The translations under genes and the position numbers were made by a program. From positions 1-64,000 of the forward strand of contig NZ_JAUNEJ010000001.1 in the NCBI RefSeq assembly GCF_030525615.1: 64,000 nt of DNA, read 5' to 3'. Shown piece after piece: positions 8,749 to 18,188 of the stretch (positions are counted from its first letter, which is position 1; each line of letters starts with the position of its first letter). Under the pieces are notes generated by a model that was not told the origin of the DNA, ran no database searches, and worked only from the letters and a program-made list of their open reading frames with translations. The DNA comes from Cutibacterium sp. Lineage in GTDB: Bacteria > Actinomycetota > Actinomycetes > Propionibacteriales > Propionibacteriaceae.

Positions 8749-9723
8749 ATGAGCGCTGATATCACCGCCATCCTCGAGGACCTTGCTGCCGGGAGGATTG
8801 ACACCGCCGAGGCTAATCGCCGTATTGCTGCTGCTGGGGAACAGGACCAGTCCACCAACGGCTCCGACAAAGGATCTGGTCCCCGCCGTGGGGCACCAGA
8901 GGAGGAAACGTCGACCGACGAGAAGGGTCCGCTGGGTGGCTTCACCATTCCTTCGGAGGCTAAGGAAGGGCTTCGCTCGGCTTGGCGTGTGGTCACTGGG
9001 GTGGCAGAGAGTGTCGGCGAGACAGTCGCCTCGACCGTGTATCCCGGATCACGTCGTGCCAGCGACGAGGGTGAATCGCAGAAGAATGTCGACGCTGCGA
9101 CTGATCTGGACCGGATCCGTCTGAACTGCACCGGACGTCGTGTCCGCCTCATCGGAGACCGTTCGGTTTCCGGCCTGCACATCGAAGGCAAGCACACCCG
9201 TCGGCGTATCGGACGAGTCATCGAGGTTGGTATTGACGGCCATATTGCCCCTGACCTCGGTGTCCTCAAGGGATTCCGACTTCCGGCAGACATGGAGGGG
9301 GTTAAGGATCTCGGCCTGGGCCGAGAGGTGACGGTCCGAGTACATCCAGATCTGCCGGTCGACATCCAGTTGTCAGGCGGGTCGTTGCGAGCCACCGGTG
9401 TGGAACACCTCGGTCGAGTGCGTGTGACGGCCGGCGTTACCGAGATCGATGGTGTCCATCAGGTGGAGGATGGTCTGCTCCAGGCTGGAAATGGCTCCAT
9501 CACCGGATGTATCGATACCGGCCGCTCCCAGATCCGGGTCGAATCGGGCAATTTGGTGGTCAAGTTGGCTGGAGGATCTAACGTCTCGGTTCGCGGCAAG
9601 GCCCAGACCGGTTTCATCTCCTGGCCTGAGGGCGGGGATGTTGACGAGTACGTCATGGGTAACGGAGCAGCCCGTCTCGACCTTTCCTGTCTGGTCGGAC
9701 GGATTGCAGTCCGCACAATGTGA
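8749..9723 (+). CDS. DUF4097-like beta-helix protein with SHOCT-like N-terminus
   Basis: Protein of about 324 residues without a signal peptide or membrane segment. Residues 1-30 (ITAILEDLAAGRIDTAEANRRI) resemble the short helical SHOCT/LiaX-type segment that often precedes DUF4097. The middle is low-complexity and charged, and residues from about 120 onward are repetitive beta-rich sequence with many short V/I-x-G turns, as in the DUF4097 putative adhesin domain. It starts 27 bases after the AI-2E-family gene and is probably cotranscribed. Function unknown; relatives are linked to envelope-stress responses. Confidence 0.6.
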   Translation: MSADITAILEDLAAGRIDTAEANRRIAAAGEQDQSTNGSDKGSGPRRGAPEEETSTDEKGPLGGFTIPSEAKEGLRSAWRVVTGVAESVGETVASTVYPGSRRASDEGESQKNVDAATDLDRIRLNCTGRRVRLIGDRSVSGLHIEGKHTRRRIGRVIEVGIDGHIAPDLGVLKGFRLPADMEGVKDLGLGREVTVRVHPDLPVDIQLSGGSLRATGVEHLGRVRVTAGVTEIDGVHQVEDGLLQAGNGSITGCIDTGRSQIRVESGNLVVKLAGGSNVSVRGKAQTGFISWPEGGDVDEYVMGNGAARLDLSCLVGRIAVRTM

Positions 9724-9733
9724 GTTCTCAACG

Positions 9734-9771
9734 CACTGGGGGCGGGACACCACGGTGCCCCGCCCCCAGTG
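9734..9771. terminator. bidirectional terminator hairpin
   Basis: A perfect 13-bp stem (9734-9746 with 9759-9771, arm CACTGGGGGCGGG) separates the convergent DUF4097-like gene and greA. There is no long T tract; it likely serves both strands. Confidence 0.7.
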
Positions 9772-9784
9772 TGTGTATGAAGGG

Positions 9785-10303
9785 TCAGTGCTGGAAAGGC
9801 TCGACGTCGAGGATTGTTACTTTGATGGTTTTGCCGTTGGGAGCTTTGTATTCAGTCGATTCTCCCTTGGAATGACCAAGAATTGCTCCCCCCAGGGGGG
9901 ACTGCGGGGAGTAGACGGAGATGTCGACCGAATCGTCGACTTCCATCACCTGTCGCGATCCCAGCAGGAAGGTGTCAGTGTCGGACTCGTCGTCAAAGTA
10001 GCAGACGGTTACTTTGGACCCGGGCACGACCTCGTCGGGAGACGACGGGGCCTCTCCCACCTCGGCGTTGCGCAGCATTTGCTCTAACTGACGGATACGG
10101 GCCTCGGCTTGCCCCTGCTCCTCGCGGGCAGCGTGGTAACCGCCGTTCTCGGACAAGTCACCCTCGGACCGGGCGTCGGCAATCTTGTTGGAAATGATGG
10201 TGCGGCCCTCACCCTTGAGGTACTCGAGCTCCTTGGTGAGCTTGTCGAAGGCCTCTTGGGTCAGCCACACAGTGTCTTGAGAAGTGTTATGGGACTCAGG
10301 CAT
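9785..10303 (-). CDS. greA: transcription elongation factor GreA
   Basis: Rescues backtracked RNA polymerase by stimulating transcript cleavage. About 172 residues: an N-terminal coiled coil (TQEAFDKLTKELEYLKGEGR, then EGDLSENGGYHAAREEQG with the acidic tip residues) and a C-terminal FKBP-like domain ending ILDVEPFQH. The actinobacterial form is slightly longer than the E. coli protein, as here. It lies upstream of nothing on its own strand; DUF4307 precedes it with a 21-base gap, so the two are likely cotranscribed. Confidence 0.95.
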   Translation of the reverse strand: MPESHNTSQDTVWLTQEAFDKLTKELEYLKGEGRTIISNKIADARSEGDLSENGGYHAAREEQGQAEARIRQLEQMLRNAEVGEAPSSPDEVVPGSKVTVCYFDDESDTDTFLLGSRQVMEVDDSVDISVYSPQSPLGGAILGHSKGESTEYKAPNGKTIKVTILDVEPFQH

Positions 10304-10324
10304 TCATTAATCCTATCGCGTGCG

Positions 10325-10762
10325 TCAGCTAAGGGGTCCACAGTTCTCAAGCTCGGCGGTGACAGCGCGTGAGAAAGTCTTGACGCTGGTGTGGATTGTC
10401 TCGTCCTTCGCGGAGCTGGCGGGGAATTTCACTGTCGTCTCACCGACGCGCACATGATCTGCTCCGGTGGCAGCCAGCACGCAGGAACCGGAGATGGAGG
10501 GGTCGGGGCGGTGCAGGGTGATCGTGACGTCGACACGAGCGTCGGAGACCGCTTGGTAGCCGTGCAAACTAGCCCTGATCGGCTGCTCGGCGTGATGGAG
10601 TCCTGCCCACACCGTCCAGCCGACGAGCACGACCGCCAGTACCAAAATAAGGATGACCCAGGGGGTTCGCCGCTGCTTGGGGTAGCGGTTGGCGATGCGT
10701 TCGCGGTCCTCGTCGGTGAGGACGTGATCCTGGCTGTTCGTTGGGGTCGGCACGTGGCCCAT
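10325..10762 (-). CDS. DUF4307-family membrane-anchored protein
   Basis: Protein of about 145 residues with a short cytoplasmic N-terminus (DEDRERIANRYPKQRR), one transmembrane segment (about residues 33-53, WVILILVLAVVLVGWTVWAG) and an extracytoplasmic beta-rich domain containing a Cys pair. This is the DUF4307 architecture, which in actinobacteria typically sits next to greA, as here. Function unknown. In mycobacteria the neighbouring gene is mca (mycothiol S-conjugate amidase), which is missing from this site. Confidence 0.75.
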   Translation of the reverse strand: MGHVPTPTNSQDHVLTDEDRERIANRYPKQRRTPWVILILVLAVVLVGWTVWAGLHHAEQPIRASLHGYQAVSDARVDVTITLHRPDPSISGSCVLAATGADHVRVGETTVKFPASSAKDETIHTSVKTFSRAVTAELENCGPLS

Positions 10763-10817
10763 TCTGCCTTAGGATTTCTCTTTACCTAGATGGCGGCATG
10801 AAGCGTAGGCTGCCACT

Positions 10818-11027
10818 ATGACAGTTCTTGCAGCCCAGCTTGTGAGCACCGGCCTCGCCAACTTCTTGTGCTGCCTGGCCCTCGCTGTCTTCGGCGTGGT
10901 CGCGTGGATCAGTATTCGTCGCAATATCCGCGGTATCGACTTCGACTCAGCTCCTTGCGGTCCCGCCCTTAAGGAACATCGTCAAGACGACGCCACGAAA
11001 TCTTCGCCGGACGTGGCCAAACACTGA
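10818..11027 (+). CDS. small single-pass membrane protein
   Basis: A 69-residue protein with one hydrophobic segment at about residues 10-32 (GLANFLCCLALAVFGVVAWI) and a short polar tail. It lies divergent from DUF4307 and 57 bases before the DUF255 gene. In M. tuberculosis a small membrane-protein gene stands in the same place (Rv1083, from memory), so position supports it as real. No function can be assigned. Confidence 0.55.
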   Translation: MTVLAAQLVSTGLANFLCCLALAVFGVVAWISIRRNIRGIDFDSAPCGPALKEHRQDDATKSSPDVAKH

Positions 11028-11084
11028 CGTCGTGCTGAGGTTCGACTTGGCTCATGGCCCGGTTGTGCTCGTAGGCTGACTACC

Positions 11085-13100
11085 ATGCCCAACCACCTTG
11101 GCGAATCCACCAGCCCGTATCTGCTTCAACATGCCGCGAACCCTGTCGATTGGTTCCCGTGGTCGCAGGAAGCATTCGCTGAAGCACGCCGCCGCGATGT
11201 GCCTGTCATGGTCTCGGTGGGGTATTCGAGTTGCCATTGGTGTCACGTCATGGCCCTGGAGTCCTTCTCCGATCCGGAAGTGGCTGAGGTCGTTAATGCC
11301 AATGTTGTTGCCGTCAAGGTCGATCGGGAGGAGCGCCCGGAGGTTGACGCCGCGCTCATGCAGGTGACTTTGGCGATGACCGGTCAAGGTGGCTGGCCCA
11401 ACACCGTTTTCCTGACCCCTGACGGTAAGCCTTTCTTTGCCGGCACCTATTTCCCGCCGGTACGCCGGGGCGGTCAGCCTGCATTCGTGGAACTTGTCGA
11501 GGCCCTTGGTAGTGCGTGGCGAGAACGTCACGACGAGGTGGTGTCGTCGGCCCAGGCCATCGTCGAGCACCTGCAGCCCATTGAGAAGGCCCCTGAGGTT
11601 CCGCGTCCGATTGCTGGTGAGCTCATTGACGCGGTGGGGGCGGACTACGACATCGTCCACGGTGGATTTGGAGGACCGACAAAGTTTCCGAACGCCACCC
11701 TGCTGGACGCCCTGCTGGTCAAGGGCGATCCGACCAGCCTCGACATGGCACAGAACACCTGCGAACACCTGGTGCGAGGTGGCATTTTTGACCAGGTTGG
11801 AGGAGGATTCCACCGTTACTCCACAGACTCTCAGTGGGTGGTCCCTCACTTCGAGAAGATGCTTTACGACAATGCCCTGCTGCTAGGAACGATGGCCCGC
11901 TGCTGGCGTCGCACTGCCGACCACGACGCGGATCGCCGGGACCTGTACTCCCACGCCGCTCACCGCACGGTGTTGTGGCTCAACAGGGAGATGAAGCTGC
12001 CCAATGGGATGTACGCTGCCGGGCTTGACGCTGACTCTGACGACGCTGCCGGCCACACCCGTGAGGGAATCTACTATCTGTGGAACCAGGAGCTCATCAC
12101 CGACGCCCTGGGGTCTGAGGAAGCCGAGTGGCTGCGCCCGCTTGTACATCTGGAGCCCCTCGACGAGAACGGCCTGGGAACCCTGCAGCTGCGTGGAAGG
12201 GTCGAGTGGGAGCGTATCAACGCTGACATGGATACCCTGCTGGCGGCTCGTGATCGTCGCAGCGCTCCTGCTCGTGACGAGAAGGCCATCACCGCGTGGA
12301 ATGCCATGCTCATCGACGGTTTGGTTGAGGCCGGAATGATTTTGCGCAAGTGGCGCTGGGTGAAGCAGGCTCGAGACCTGGCTGAGGCGCTGTGGTCGAC
12401 CCAGTGGAATGACGGCGAGCTGCTGCGCACCTCCTTCCACGATCGTCCGGGAACTCCGGGAGTGTGTGAGGACTACGCCTGGGTGGCTTTGTCGTTTGCC
12501 GGTCTGGCTGGTGCAACGGGCGCGTCGCTGTGGCTTGACCGTGCCGTTGACGTGCTGGACGAGGCAGTGTCCCGGTTTGGTGCCCCCGACGGGAGCTTCT
12601 TGGACGCTCAGACATCTGACCTTCTAACGGTAACAGCCCACACTCTGACCGATGACGCTTGCCCCAGCGCGACAGCCGTCATGGTGATGGCCCTGCGTCG
12701 GGCAGGCCTGATGGCCGAGCGTGAGGACTTCATCTCTCGTGCTGACGAGGCGTCTGCGGCGTTGCTGTCAGTGGTGGCGTCAACCCCTCGTTTTGCGGGG
12801 TGGGCGTTGGCTGATTATTTCGTCGCTGACGAGGCTCGCCGTGGTCTCAAGCCGGCCGCTGTCGTTATCGCTGACACTCAGGAAGAACCCACAGATCTGG
12901 CCGCAGCAGCATGGCGGATGGCTCCGGCCGGGTCGGCGATTATGCGTCGAGATAGTGCGGGATCTGGGTTTGGCACCTGGTTCAAGGATCGGGAACCGCG
13001 TGGCGGTGAGCCGACATGTTGGGTGTGCCGCAGCTCGGTGTGCTTTGAGCCGGTGACTGACTACCTGGAGCTCAAGGAACCGCTGTGGCGGAGAGCTTGA
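11085..13100 (+). CDS. thioredoxin-domain DUF255 protein (YyaL/SSP411 family)
   Basis: Large cytoplasmic protein of about 671 residues. It opens with [20 protein letters not shown] and the thioredoxin-like motif SCHWCHVM (CxxC-type Cys-His-Trp-Cys) at about residues 50-56, followed by a long alpha/alpha-barrel region with the [10 protein letters not shown] signature. The length and domain order match the YyaL/spermatogenesis-associated protein 20 family, whose enzymatic role is not established. Normal start at 11085. In the conserved block it sits between the small membrane protein and the cis-prenyltransferase. Confidence 0.88.
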   Translation: MPNHLGESTSPYLLQHAANPVDWFPWSQEAFAEARRRDVPVMVSVGYSSCHWCHVMALESFSDPEVAEVVNANVVAVKVDREERPEVDAALMQVTLAMTGQGGWPNTVFLTPDGKPFFAGTYFPPVRRGGQPAFVELVEALGSAWRERHDEVVSSAQAIVEHLQPIEKAPEVPRPIAGELIDAVGADYDIVHGGFGGPTKFPNATLLDALLVKGDPTSLDMAQNTCEHLVRGGIFDQVGGGFHRYSTDSQWVVPHFEKMLYDNALLLGTMARCWRRTADHDADRRDLYSHAAHRTVLWLNREMKLPNGMYAAGLDADSDDAAGHTREGIYYLWNQELITDALGSEEAEWLRPLVHLEPLDENGLGTLQLRGRVEWERINADMDTLLAARDRRSAPARDEKAITAWNAMLIDGLVEAGMILRKWRWVKQARDLAEALWSTQWNDGELLRTSFHDRPGTPGVCEDYAWVALSFAGLAGATGASLWLDRAVDVLDEAVSRFGAPDGSFLDAQTSDLLTVTAHTLTDDACPSATAVMVMALRRAGLMAEREDFISRADEASAALLSVVASTPRFAGWALADYFVADEARRGLKPAAVVIADTQEEPTDLAAAAWRMAPAGSAIMRRDSAGSGFGTWFKDREPRGGEPTCWVCRSSVCFEPVTDYLELKEPLWRRA

Positions 13101-13111
13101 GACCCCGAGGG

Positions 13112-13933
13112 TTAGCGTCCGTAGCGTCGCTCCCGCTGGGTGAAAGAGCGCAGGGCCCGCAGAAAGTCGACTTTCCGGAAGTCGGGCCACAGCGCTTCAC
13201 AGAAGTAGAACTCGGAGTGGGCGCTTTGCCACATGAGGAAGCCTGATAACCGCTGTTCACCTGAGGTACGAATGATGAGATCCGGATCAGGCTGACCTCG
13301 GGTGTACAGATGGTCCCCGATTTGGTCAATCTCAAGGGTTTCCGCGAGTTCTGCCAAGCTGGTGCCCTTCTCCGCTTCCTCGGCAAGTAACGCCCGGACA
13401 GCGTCGCGTAGCTCGTGACGACCGCCATAGGCCACCGCCACGTTGATATGCATGCCGACGTGATTGGCCGAGTTGTGTCCGGCACGGCACAGGGACTTGG
13501 CCATGGCAGTGGGAAGAAGATCGAGATCCCCGACGGCTTGGACTCGCCAGCGAGGATTCTCAGCAAGGGAGCTGACGAGGGATTCGATGACCTTGAGCAG
13601 CGGCCCCAGTTCGCCCGTCTCAGCGCGTTGCAGGTTGTCGGTCGACAGCACCCACAAAGTGATGATCGGGATACCAACGGCGTCGCACCAAGCGCAAAAT
13701 TCCCGGAGACGATCCGCGCCGGCCTCGTAACCGGTCACCAGAGGCTGTCCCGGGGCGTTGAGACGAGCCCAACGACGGTTGCCGTCAGCGAGTACTGCGA
13801 CATGTTGGGGCAGCCGACTGCGATCAAGCTGGTCGAGCAGTCGTGCCTCATAGGTGGTGTACAGCAGTCCGGACGGGTGCATTCGGTCGAGGGTCTCACT
13901 GACCTTCGACAGACGGTGATCCAGGCTGCTCAT
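13112..13933 (-). CDS. cis-prenyltransferase, probable short-chain Z-isoprenyl diphosphate synthase
   Basis: Condenses isopentenyl diphosphate with an allylic diphosphate to form a cis-prenyl chain used for lipid carriers. About 273 residues. Conserved features are LADGNRRWAR (diphosphate-binding Asp), the LSTDNLQR stretch and the C-terminal PDPDLIIRTSGEQRLSGFL with the magnesium and substrate contacts. The sequence around it and the hemolysin III neighbour match the M. tuberculosis Rv1086 context, a short-chain (Z)-farnesyl diphosphate synthase, so I favour that over the main undecaprenyl enzyme. Chain length cannot be fixed from sequence alone. Confidence 0.88.
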   Translation of the reverse strand: MSSLDHRLSKVSETLDRMHPSGLLYTTYEARLLDQLDRSRLPQHVAVLADGNRRWARLNAPGQPLVTGYEAGADRLREFCAWCDAVGIPIITLWVLSTDNLQRAETGELGPLLKVIESLVSSLAENPRWRVQAVGDLDLLPTAMAKSLCRAGHNSANHVGMHINVAVAYGGRHELRDAVRALLAEEAEKGTSLAELAETLEIDQIGDHLYTRGQPDPDLIIRTSGEQRLSGFLMWQSAHSEFYFCEALWPDFRKVDFLRALRSFTQRERRYGR

Positions 13934-14073
13934 GAGTCCAGATTAGTCAGTGCTTGGAACAAGCTGTTAGCAGCTCTCCAGATCGCGTTCACGACGGCGC
14001 TTGCTGGCGGGGTAGTCTGGAGACAGAACCTACCGAACAGTAGGTTCTTTGTGGAGAGGGAGGGTCGTTAGCT

Positions 14074-14760
14074 ATGGCGCATCAAGGCACTGTCGAGGGG
14101 AATCGTTGCACTGTACTTACGAACCGCGTCGTGCTCCCCAAGCCAAGGCTGCGAGGTTGGGTCCACACTGTGATGGCCCCGGTAATCTTGTTGGCCGGGG
14201 TCGGCCTCATGATCGCCACGCCAACATGGGGTAATCGGTTCGCCGTTGCTATCTGGACGCTTACCGGCCTGGAACTCTTCGGCAATTCCGCGATCTACCA
14301 CCGGGTGCCGTGGGGGGCGAAGGTCAAAGACGTTTTGCGACGCATTGACCACGCCAATATCGCGGTCTTCATCGCCGGTACTTACACCCCGTTGACTGTT
14401 TCCCTGGCAACCGGTGCCTCCCGGGTGATCCTGTTGTCGATTATCTGGGCGTGTGCTTTGCTCGGCGTGGCTTTCCGCTTCGTGTGGAATGGTGTTCCCA
14501 GGTGGGCCTCAACGATTCTCTACGTCGTCATGGGATGGACGGCTCTGTGGTGGCTGCCTGAGTTCTGGCGCGTGGGCGGGCCAGCGGTCGTCATCCTGCT
14601 GCTCGTCGGTGGAGTGTTTTACACCGTCGGGGCAGTTGCGTACGCCTGTCGGAAGCCCAACCCCTCACCCACTTGGTTCGGCTTCCACGAGGTCTTTCAC
14701 AGTTGCACGGCGGTAGCCGCGATCTGTCACGCCGTTGCCATCGGTCTTGCCGTCATCTGA
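14074..14760 (+). CDS. hemolysin III / PAQR-family membrane protein
   Basis: Seven-segment membrane protein of about 228 residues in the hemolysin III (YqfA) branch of the PAQR superfamily. Recognisable elements are NSAIYHRVPW near segment two, RRIDHANIAVFIAGTYTPL in the middle and FHEVFHSCTAVAAICHAVA near the end, which supply the metal-site histidines and aspartate. The start at 14074 has a GGGAGGG site. Despite its name the family has no proven haemolytic role here; a membrane hydrolase or homeostasis function is plausible. Confidence 0.85.
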   Translation: MAHQGTVEGNRCTVLTNRVVLPKPRLRGWVHTVMAPVILLAGVGLMIATPTWGNRFAVAIWTLTGLELFGNSAIYHRVPWGAKVKDVLRRIDHANIAVFIAGTYTPLTVSLATGASRVILLSIIWACALLGVAFRFVWNGVPRWASTILYVVMGWTALWWLPEFWRVGGPAVVILLLVGGVFYTVGAVAYACRKPNPSPTWFGFHEVFHSCTAVAAICHAVAIGLAVI

Positions 14761-14901
14761 CGAGCTGAGGAACTCTGAGCACATGGACGCCCCACCTGTT
14801 TGGGTGCCTTCGCTCCGGCTCTAGGTTTGATGTCAGAGGGGCCGCTTCCGACGCCTCGACGACGTTTCTTTCCCAGATGCGGCCTTTCACGGGAGGTTTT
14901 C

Positions 14902-15894
14902 GTGTCCGTCCGTCCAGAAGGCTCCGAGCGAGCCCAGAGTCCGATTCCGGAGGCACCTGAGGGGAGGCGGACCTACGTCATCGACACCTCGGTGCTGCTG
15001 TCCGACCCCCGTGCCCTGCTCAATTTCGCTGAGCACCAAGTGGTGGTGCCGATCGTCGTCGTCACCGAGTTGGAGGGTAAACGCCATCACCCCGAGCTAG
15101 GGCATTTCGCTCGTGCAGCGCTGCGTATCCTCGACACCTTACGGCTCGACAATGGCGGTCTTGTCGGACCGGTGCCGGTAAACGACGAGGGAGGCGAACT
15201 GCTCGTCGAACTCAACCACTCCGACCCCAATTGCCTGCCCGACGGATTCCGTCTCGGCGACAACGACACGCGGATTCTCGCGGTTGCCCAAAACTACCGG
15301 TTGGCCGGGCATTCCGTCGTTCTGGTGACGAAAGATCTGCCGTTGCGGGTCAAAGCCTCGGCCATTGGCCTGGAGGCGGAGGAATACCGGCACGAACTCG
15401 TCCCTGACAGTGGCTGGACTGGCATGGTCAACCTTGAGGTCCCCGACGAGATGATTTCGACTCTCTATGAGGAGGGCCACGTCGTCGATTCGATCTTCGA
15501 TGAGATCCCAGCGCACGCCGGACTCGTGCTGGAAGGCCCGAGCGGGAGCGCCCTCGCCCGCAGGATGCCGGACGTATCGGCCCGACTTATCCCCAACGAC
15601 CAGGAAGCTTTCGGTATTCGTGGCCGGTCCGCAGAGCAACGGGTCGCCCTCGACATGCTGCTTGATCCGCAGGTCGGCATCGTTTCCATGGGAGGAAGAG
15701 CCGGTACCGGAAAGTCAGCTCTTGCCCTGTGCGCAGGGCTCGAGGCGGTGCTGGAGCGTCAGCTTCATAAGAAGGTCATGGTCTTCCGGCCCTTGTATGC
15801 CGTCGGCGGTCAGGATCTGGGTTATCTGCCTGGCGACGGGGGGAGAAGATGGCCCCGTGGGGTCAGGCGGTCCTCGATACCCTCACTAGCGTGA
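14902..15894 (+). pseudogene. phoH-family ATPase gene, frameshifted and C-terminally truncated
   Basis: Residues 1-310 match the PhoH2 type: an N-terminal PIN domain ([16 protein letters not shown] through [11 protein letters not shown] and LVTKDLPLR) followed by the start of the PhoH ATPase domain with Walker [14 protein letters not shown]. The frame breaks at a run of six G at 15838-15843: after LGYLPGD the expected [10 protein letters not shown] continues only in another frame (from 15843), so one G has been lost. Even in that frame similarity ends after about 20 residues, and the rest of the ATPase domain, including the Walker B aspartate, is absent. Start taken as GTG 14902 behind GGGAGG. 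A free PIN domain product remains conceivable. Confidence 0.75.
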
Positions 15895-15957
15895 CGAAGA
15901 CATGGTTGGCTGACCAGCTGAGGCGACGGTCTGAGGTTCATCTGCAACAATCGGGGC

Positions 15958-16506
15958 GTGGCACCCAATCCCAAAGCCGGCATCAAAGACATGTTCTTGT
16001 CTTTGGCTGTCATCCTCGTCCCCGTGTTACTCATCGTGTGGTTTTTCACCAGAACTCCGGATGAGCCGAACATTCAAAAGGTCGACTGGAAACCCATGGT
16101 GGCGTCAGCTCGTGCCCATGCCGGATACCCGGTGCTGGCTCCCAAAGAGACCCCTGAAGAGTGGCGGCCCACCAAGGCGAGGTATGCAGACAAGGGGGAC
16201 CGCTGGGTAGGGAAAACCGTCTCTGCGGGGAACCGGTGGGAGCTGGGTTTTTTGACCAGTGAGGACATCTACCTGGCTGTGAATCAATCCAATGAGCCTG
16301 CCAAGGCATTTGTCGCGTCGGTGACAAGATCAGCTGCCGCAGATGGGAAGATCAAGGCGGGTCAGTACACCTGGACAAAGATGGTGAGTCCGGATGGTCG
16401 TACTCGCGCGCTGGTGACGAAGATTGAATCCTCTACGGCAGTGATTGTCGCCGACGCTGATTATCGGGTCCTCACGGACTACGCGGGAATGCTTACGACT
16501 TCGTGA
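15958..16506 (+). CDS. DUF4245-family membrane-anchored protein
   Basis: Protein of about 182 residues starting at a GTG (15958). A transmembrane segment at about residues 11-30 (MFLSLAVILVPVLLIVWFF) anchors a probable extracytoplasmic domain with the WRPTKARY and YTWTKMVSPDGR stretches of DUF4245. In actinobacteria this family usually neighbours glpX and the exonuclease VII genes; here only xseB-xseA follow, and the broken phoH lies just before. Its 3' end overlaps the convergent xseB by 14 bases. Function unknown. Confidence 0.75.
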   Translation: MAPNPKAGIKDMFLSLAVILVPVLLIVWFFTRTPDEPNIQKVDWKPMVASARAHAGYPVLAPKETPEEWRPTKARYADKGDRWVGKTVSAGNRWELGFLTSEDIYLAVNQSNEPAKAFVASVTRSAAADGKIKAGQYTWTKMVSPDGRTRALVTKIESSTAVIVADADYRVLTDYAGMLTTS

Positions 16507-16750
16507 CATTCGCCGAGTCAGGCCTGTTCTCGGCTTCTGACTGTGCGGCCTCGATACGGGAACGCGCTCCGTCAAGCCATGTTTGGCAGATGTCGGCGAG
16601 CTTCTCGCCGCGCTCCCACAGCTTCATGGTCTCAGCCAAGGAAATCCCGCCAGATTCCAGCTGGGCGACAATGCTCACCAGCTCATCGCGGGCCGCCTCG
16701 TAAGGGATCTCGGGTTCTGGAGTCGTCGATTCGCCCTGCTGCTCACTCAT
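16493..16750 (-). CDS. xseB: exodeoxyribonuclease VII small subunit
   Basis: Small helical subunit (about 85 residues) of exonuclease VII, which degrades single-stranded DNA in repair. The family core YEAARDELVSIVAQLESGGI followed by SLAETMKLWERGEKLADIC is intact. It overlaps the stop of xseA by four bases (ATGA on the minus strand), indicating translational coupling. The C-terminal tail is acidic and polar, typical of actinobacterial XseB. Confidence 0.92.
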   Translation of the reverse strand: MSEQQGESTTPEPEIPYEAARDELVSIVAQLESGGISLAETMKLWERGEKLADICQTWLDGARSRIEAAQSEAENRPDSANVTKS

Positions 16751-17994
16751 GAATCCTCCTGAGATGTGGGTCGGTTGGGGGTGCGTCGGTTGAGAGAGTC
16801 GACGGTGACGCCGAGGGTACCGTCGGACAGATAGACCGACAGATTCGCTCCCGGATCGGTGTCGCCGACGGAGGTGATGGAGCTGCCATCGGAATCAGCA
16901 AGGACGGCGTATCCCCGATCCAAGGTGGCCTTGGGTGACATCGCGCGTACCCGCTCGAGCATGTGATTGACGTCGCGGCTCTCGGCGTCCAGGGCGCGAC
17001 GGGTTGCCAGCCGTAGGCGCTGGAGAGAGGAGTTGAGTTTCTCGGCGGTGATGTCGAGGGTAGCTGCGGGGTTGACCATCACTGGGCGGGAACGCACTTG
17101 GGCGAGGTGGGCCGTCTCGACATCCAGAAAACTCCTGACGATCTGGCGAAGTCGAGCACGGCCTGTGTCGATGGCCTGGGATTCCTTGGCAGCGTCCGGG
17201 GCGATGAGCTTGCCGGCGTCCGTCGGCGTGGAAGCTCGCAGATCCGCTACGAGGTCGAGGATGGGATTGTCGCGTTCATGACCGATGGCCGAGACGACCG
17301 GCGTTTTAGTGCGGTACACCGCGCGTACCAGCGCCTCGTCGCTGAAGGGCAACAGGTCTTCCAAGGACCCGCCACCGCGAGCGATGACGATGACATCGAC
17401 GGTGGTGTCTGCGTCGAGCTCGGCCAGGGCTGCGATGATCTGCTGGGCAGCCATGGGTCCTTGTACCAGGGTGTTGCGAACCACAAATCGGGCAGCGGGC
17501 CACCGCAAGGTGGCGTGACGTTGAACGTCTCGTTCGGCATCGGAACCGGCCCCTGTGATGAGGCCGATTCCACGTGGCAGGACGGGGATTGGTTTGTGCA
17601 GAGTGATGTCGAAAAGCCCCTCCGCCTCCAGCAGACGTTTGCGTCTTTCCAGCTGGGCGAGCAACTGCCCTTCACCGGTGGGGGTGATCTCGGAGATCTC
17701 GAAGGAGAGGCGGCCGCTACGTGACCAGACTGTCGGGCGGATGAGGGCGGTGACCATCATTCCCGACTCAATCGGTCCAGCAGCGTCGAGAACACGTCGA
17801 TGACAGGTCGCGGAGGCAGAAATCTCCTCTACCGGGTCGCGCAGGGTAAGGAACTGGGTCGGGCCGGAACGTCGGGTAACTTCAATAACCTGGGCTTGCA
17901 CCCAAACGGACCCGCAGCGCTCCACCCAGCCTTTGACGGCGTTGACGACCCACGCCAGGGAGCGGGGGGCGTCAGCAGTGTTCGTCGTGGCCAT
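16747..17994 (-). CDS. xseA: exodeoxyribonuclease VII large subunit
   Basis: Catalytic subunit of exonuclease VII, about 415 residues from the ATG at 17994 ([10 protein letters not shown]). The order is N-terminal OB fold ([16 protein letters not shown]), then the catalytic domain with [33 protein letters not shown] and [12 protein letters not shown], then a long coiled-coil helix and a short C-terminal segment with DRGYAVL. An upstream open stretch to 18237 is low-complexity and overlaps the ispH promoter region, so it was not used. First gene of the xseA-xseB unit, divergent from ispH. Confidence 0.95.
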   Translation of the reverse strand: MATTNTADAPRSLAWVVNAVKGWVERCGSVWVQAQVIEVTRRSGPTQFLTLRDPVEEISASATCHRRVLDAAGPIESGMMVTALIRPTVWSRSGRLSFEISEITPTGEGQLLAQLERRKRLLEAEGLFDITLHKPIPVLPRGIGLITGAGSDAERDVQRHATLRWPAARFVVRNTLVQGPMAAQQIIAALAELDADTTVDVIVIARGGGSLEDLLPFSDEALVRAVYRTKTPVVSAIGHERDNPILDLVADLRASTPTDAGKLIAPDAAKESQAIDTGRARLRQIVRSFLDVETAHLAQVRSRPVMVNPAATLDITAEKLNSSLQRLRLATRRALDAESRDVNHMLERVRAMSPKATLDRGYAVLADSDGSSITSVGDTDPGANLSVYLSDGTLGVTVDSLNRRTPNRPTSQEDS

Positions 17995-18188
17995 GGCTGA
18001 CACGCTATCCGAGGACGGCGACAATCTGTCGGGAGAGGCAGCGGTTTTCGCGAGTTTGTCCTCAGCTGAAGCAGAGAGTGCGAGAGTTGCAGCTGGCGGT
18101 GCTCTGGGGCTCAAACGCGCGGAAGCGACACTGCGACGCATTCTTGTTCGGATTCGGTAAAGGATGGGCGACTCGTAGACTTGGAACC

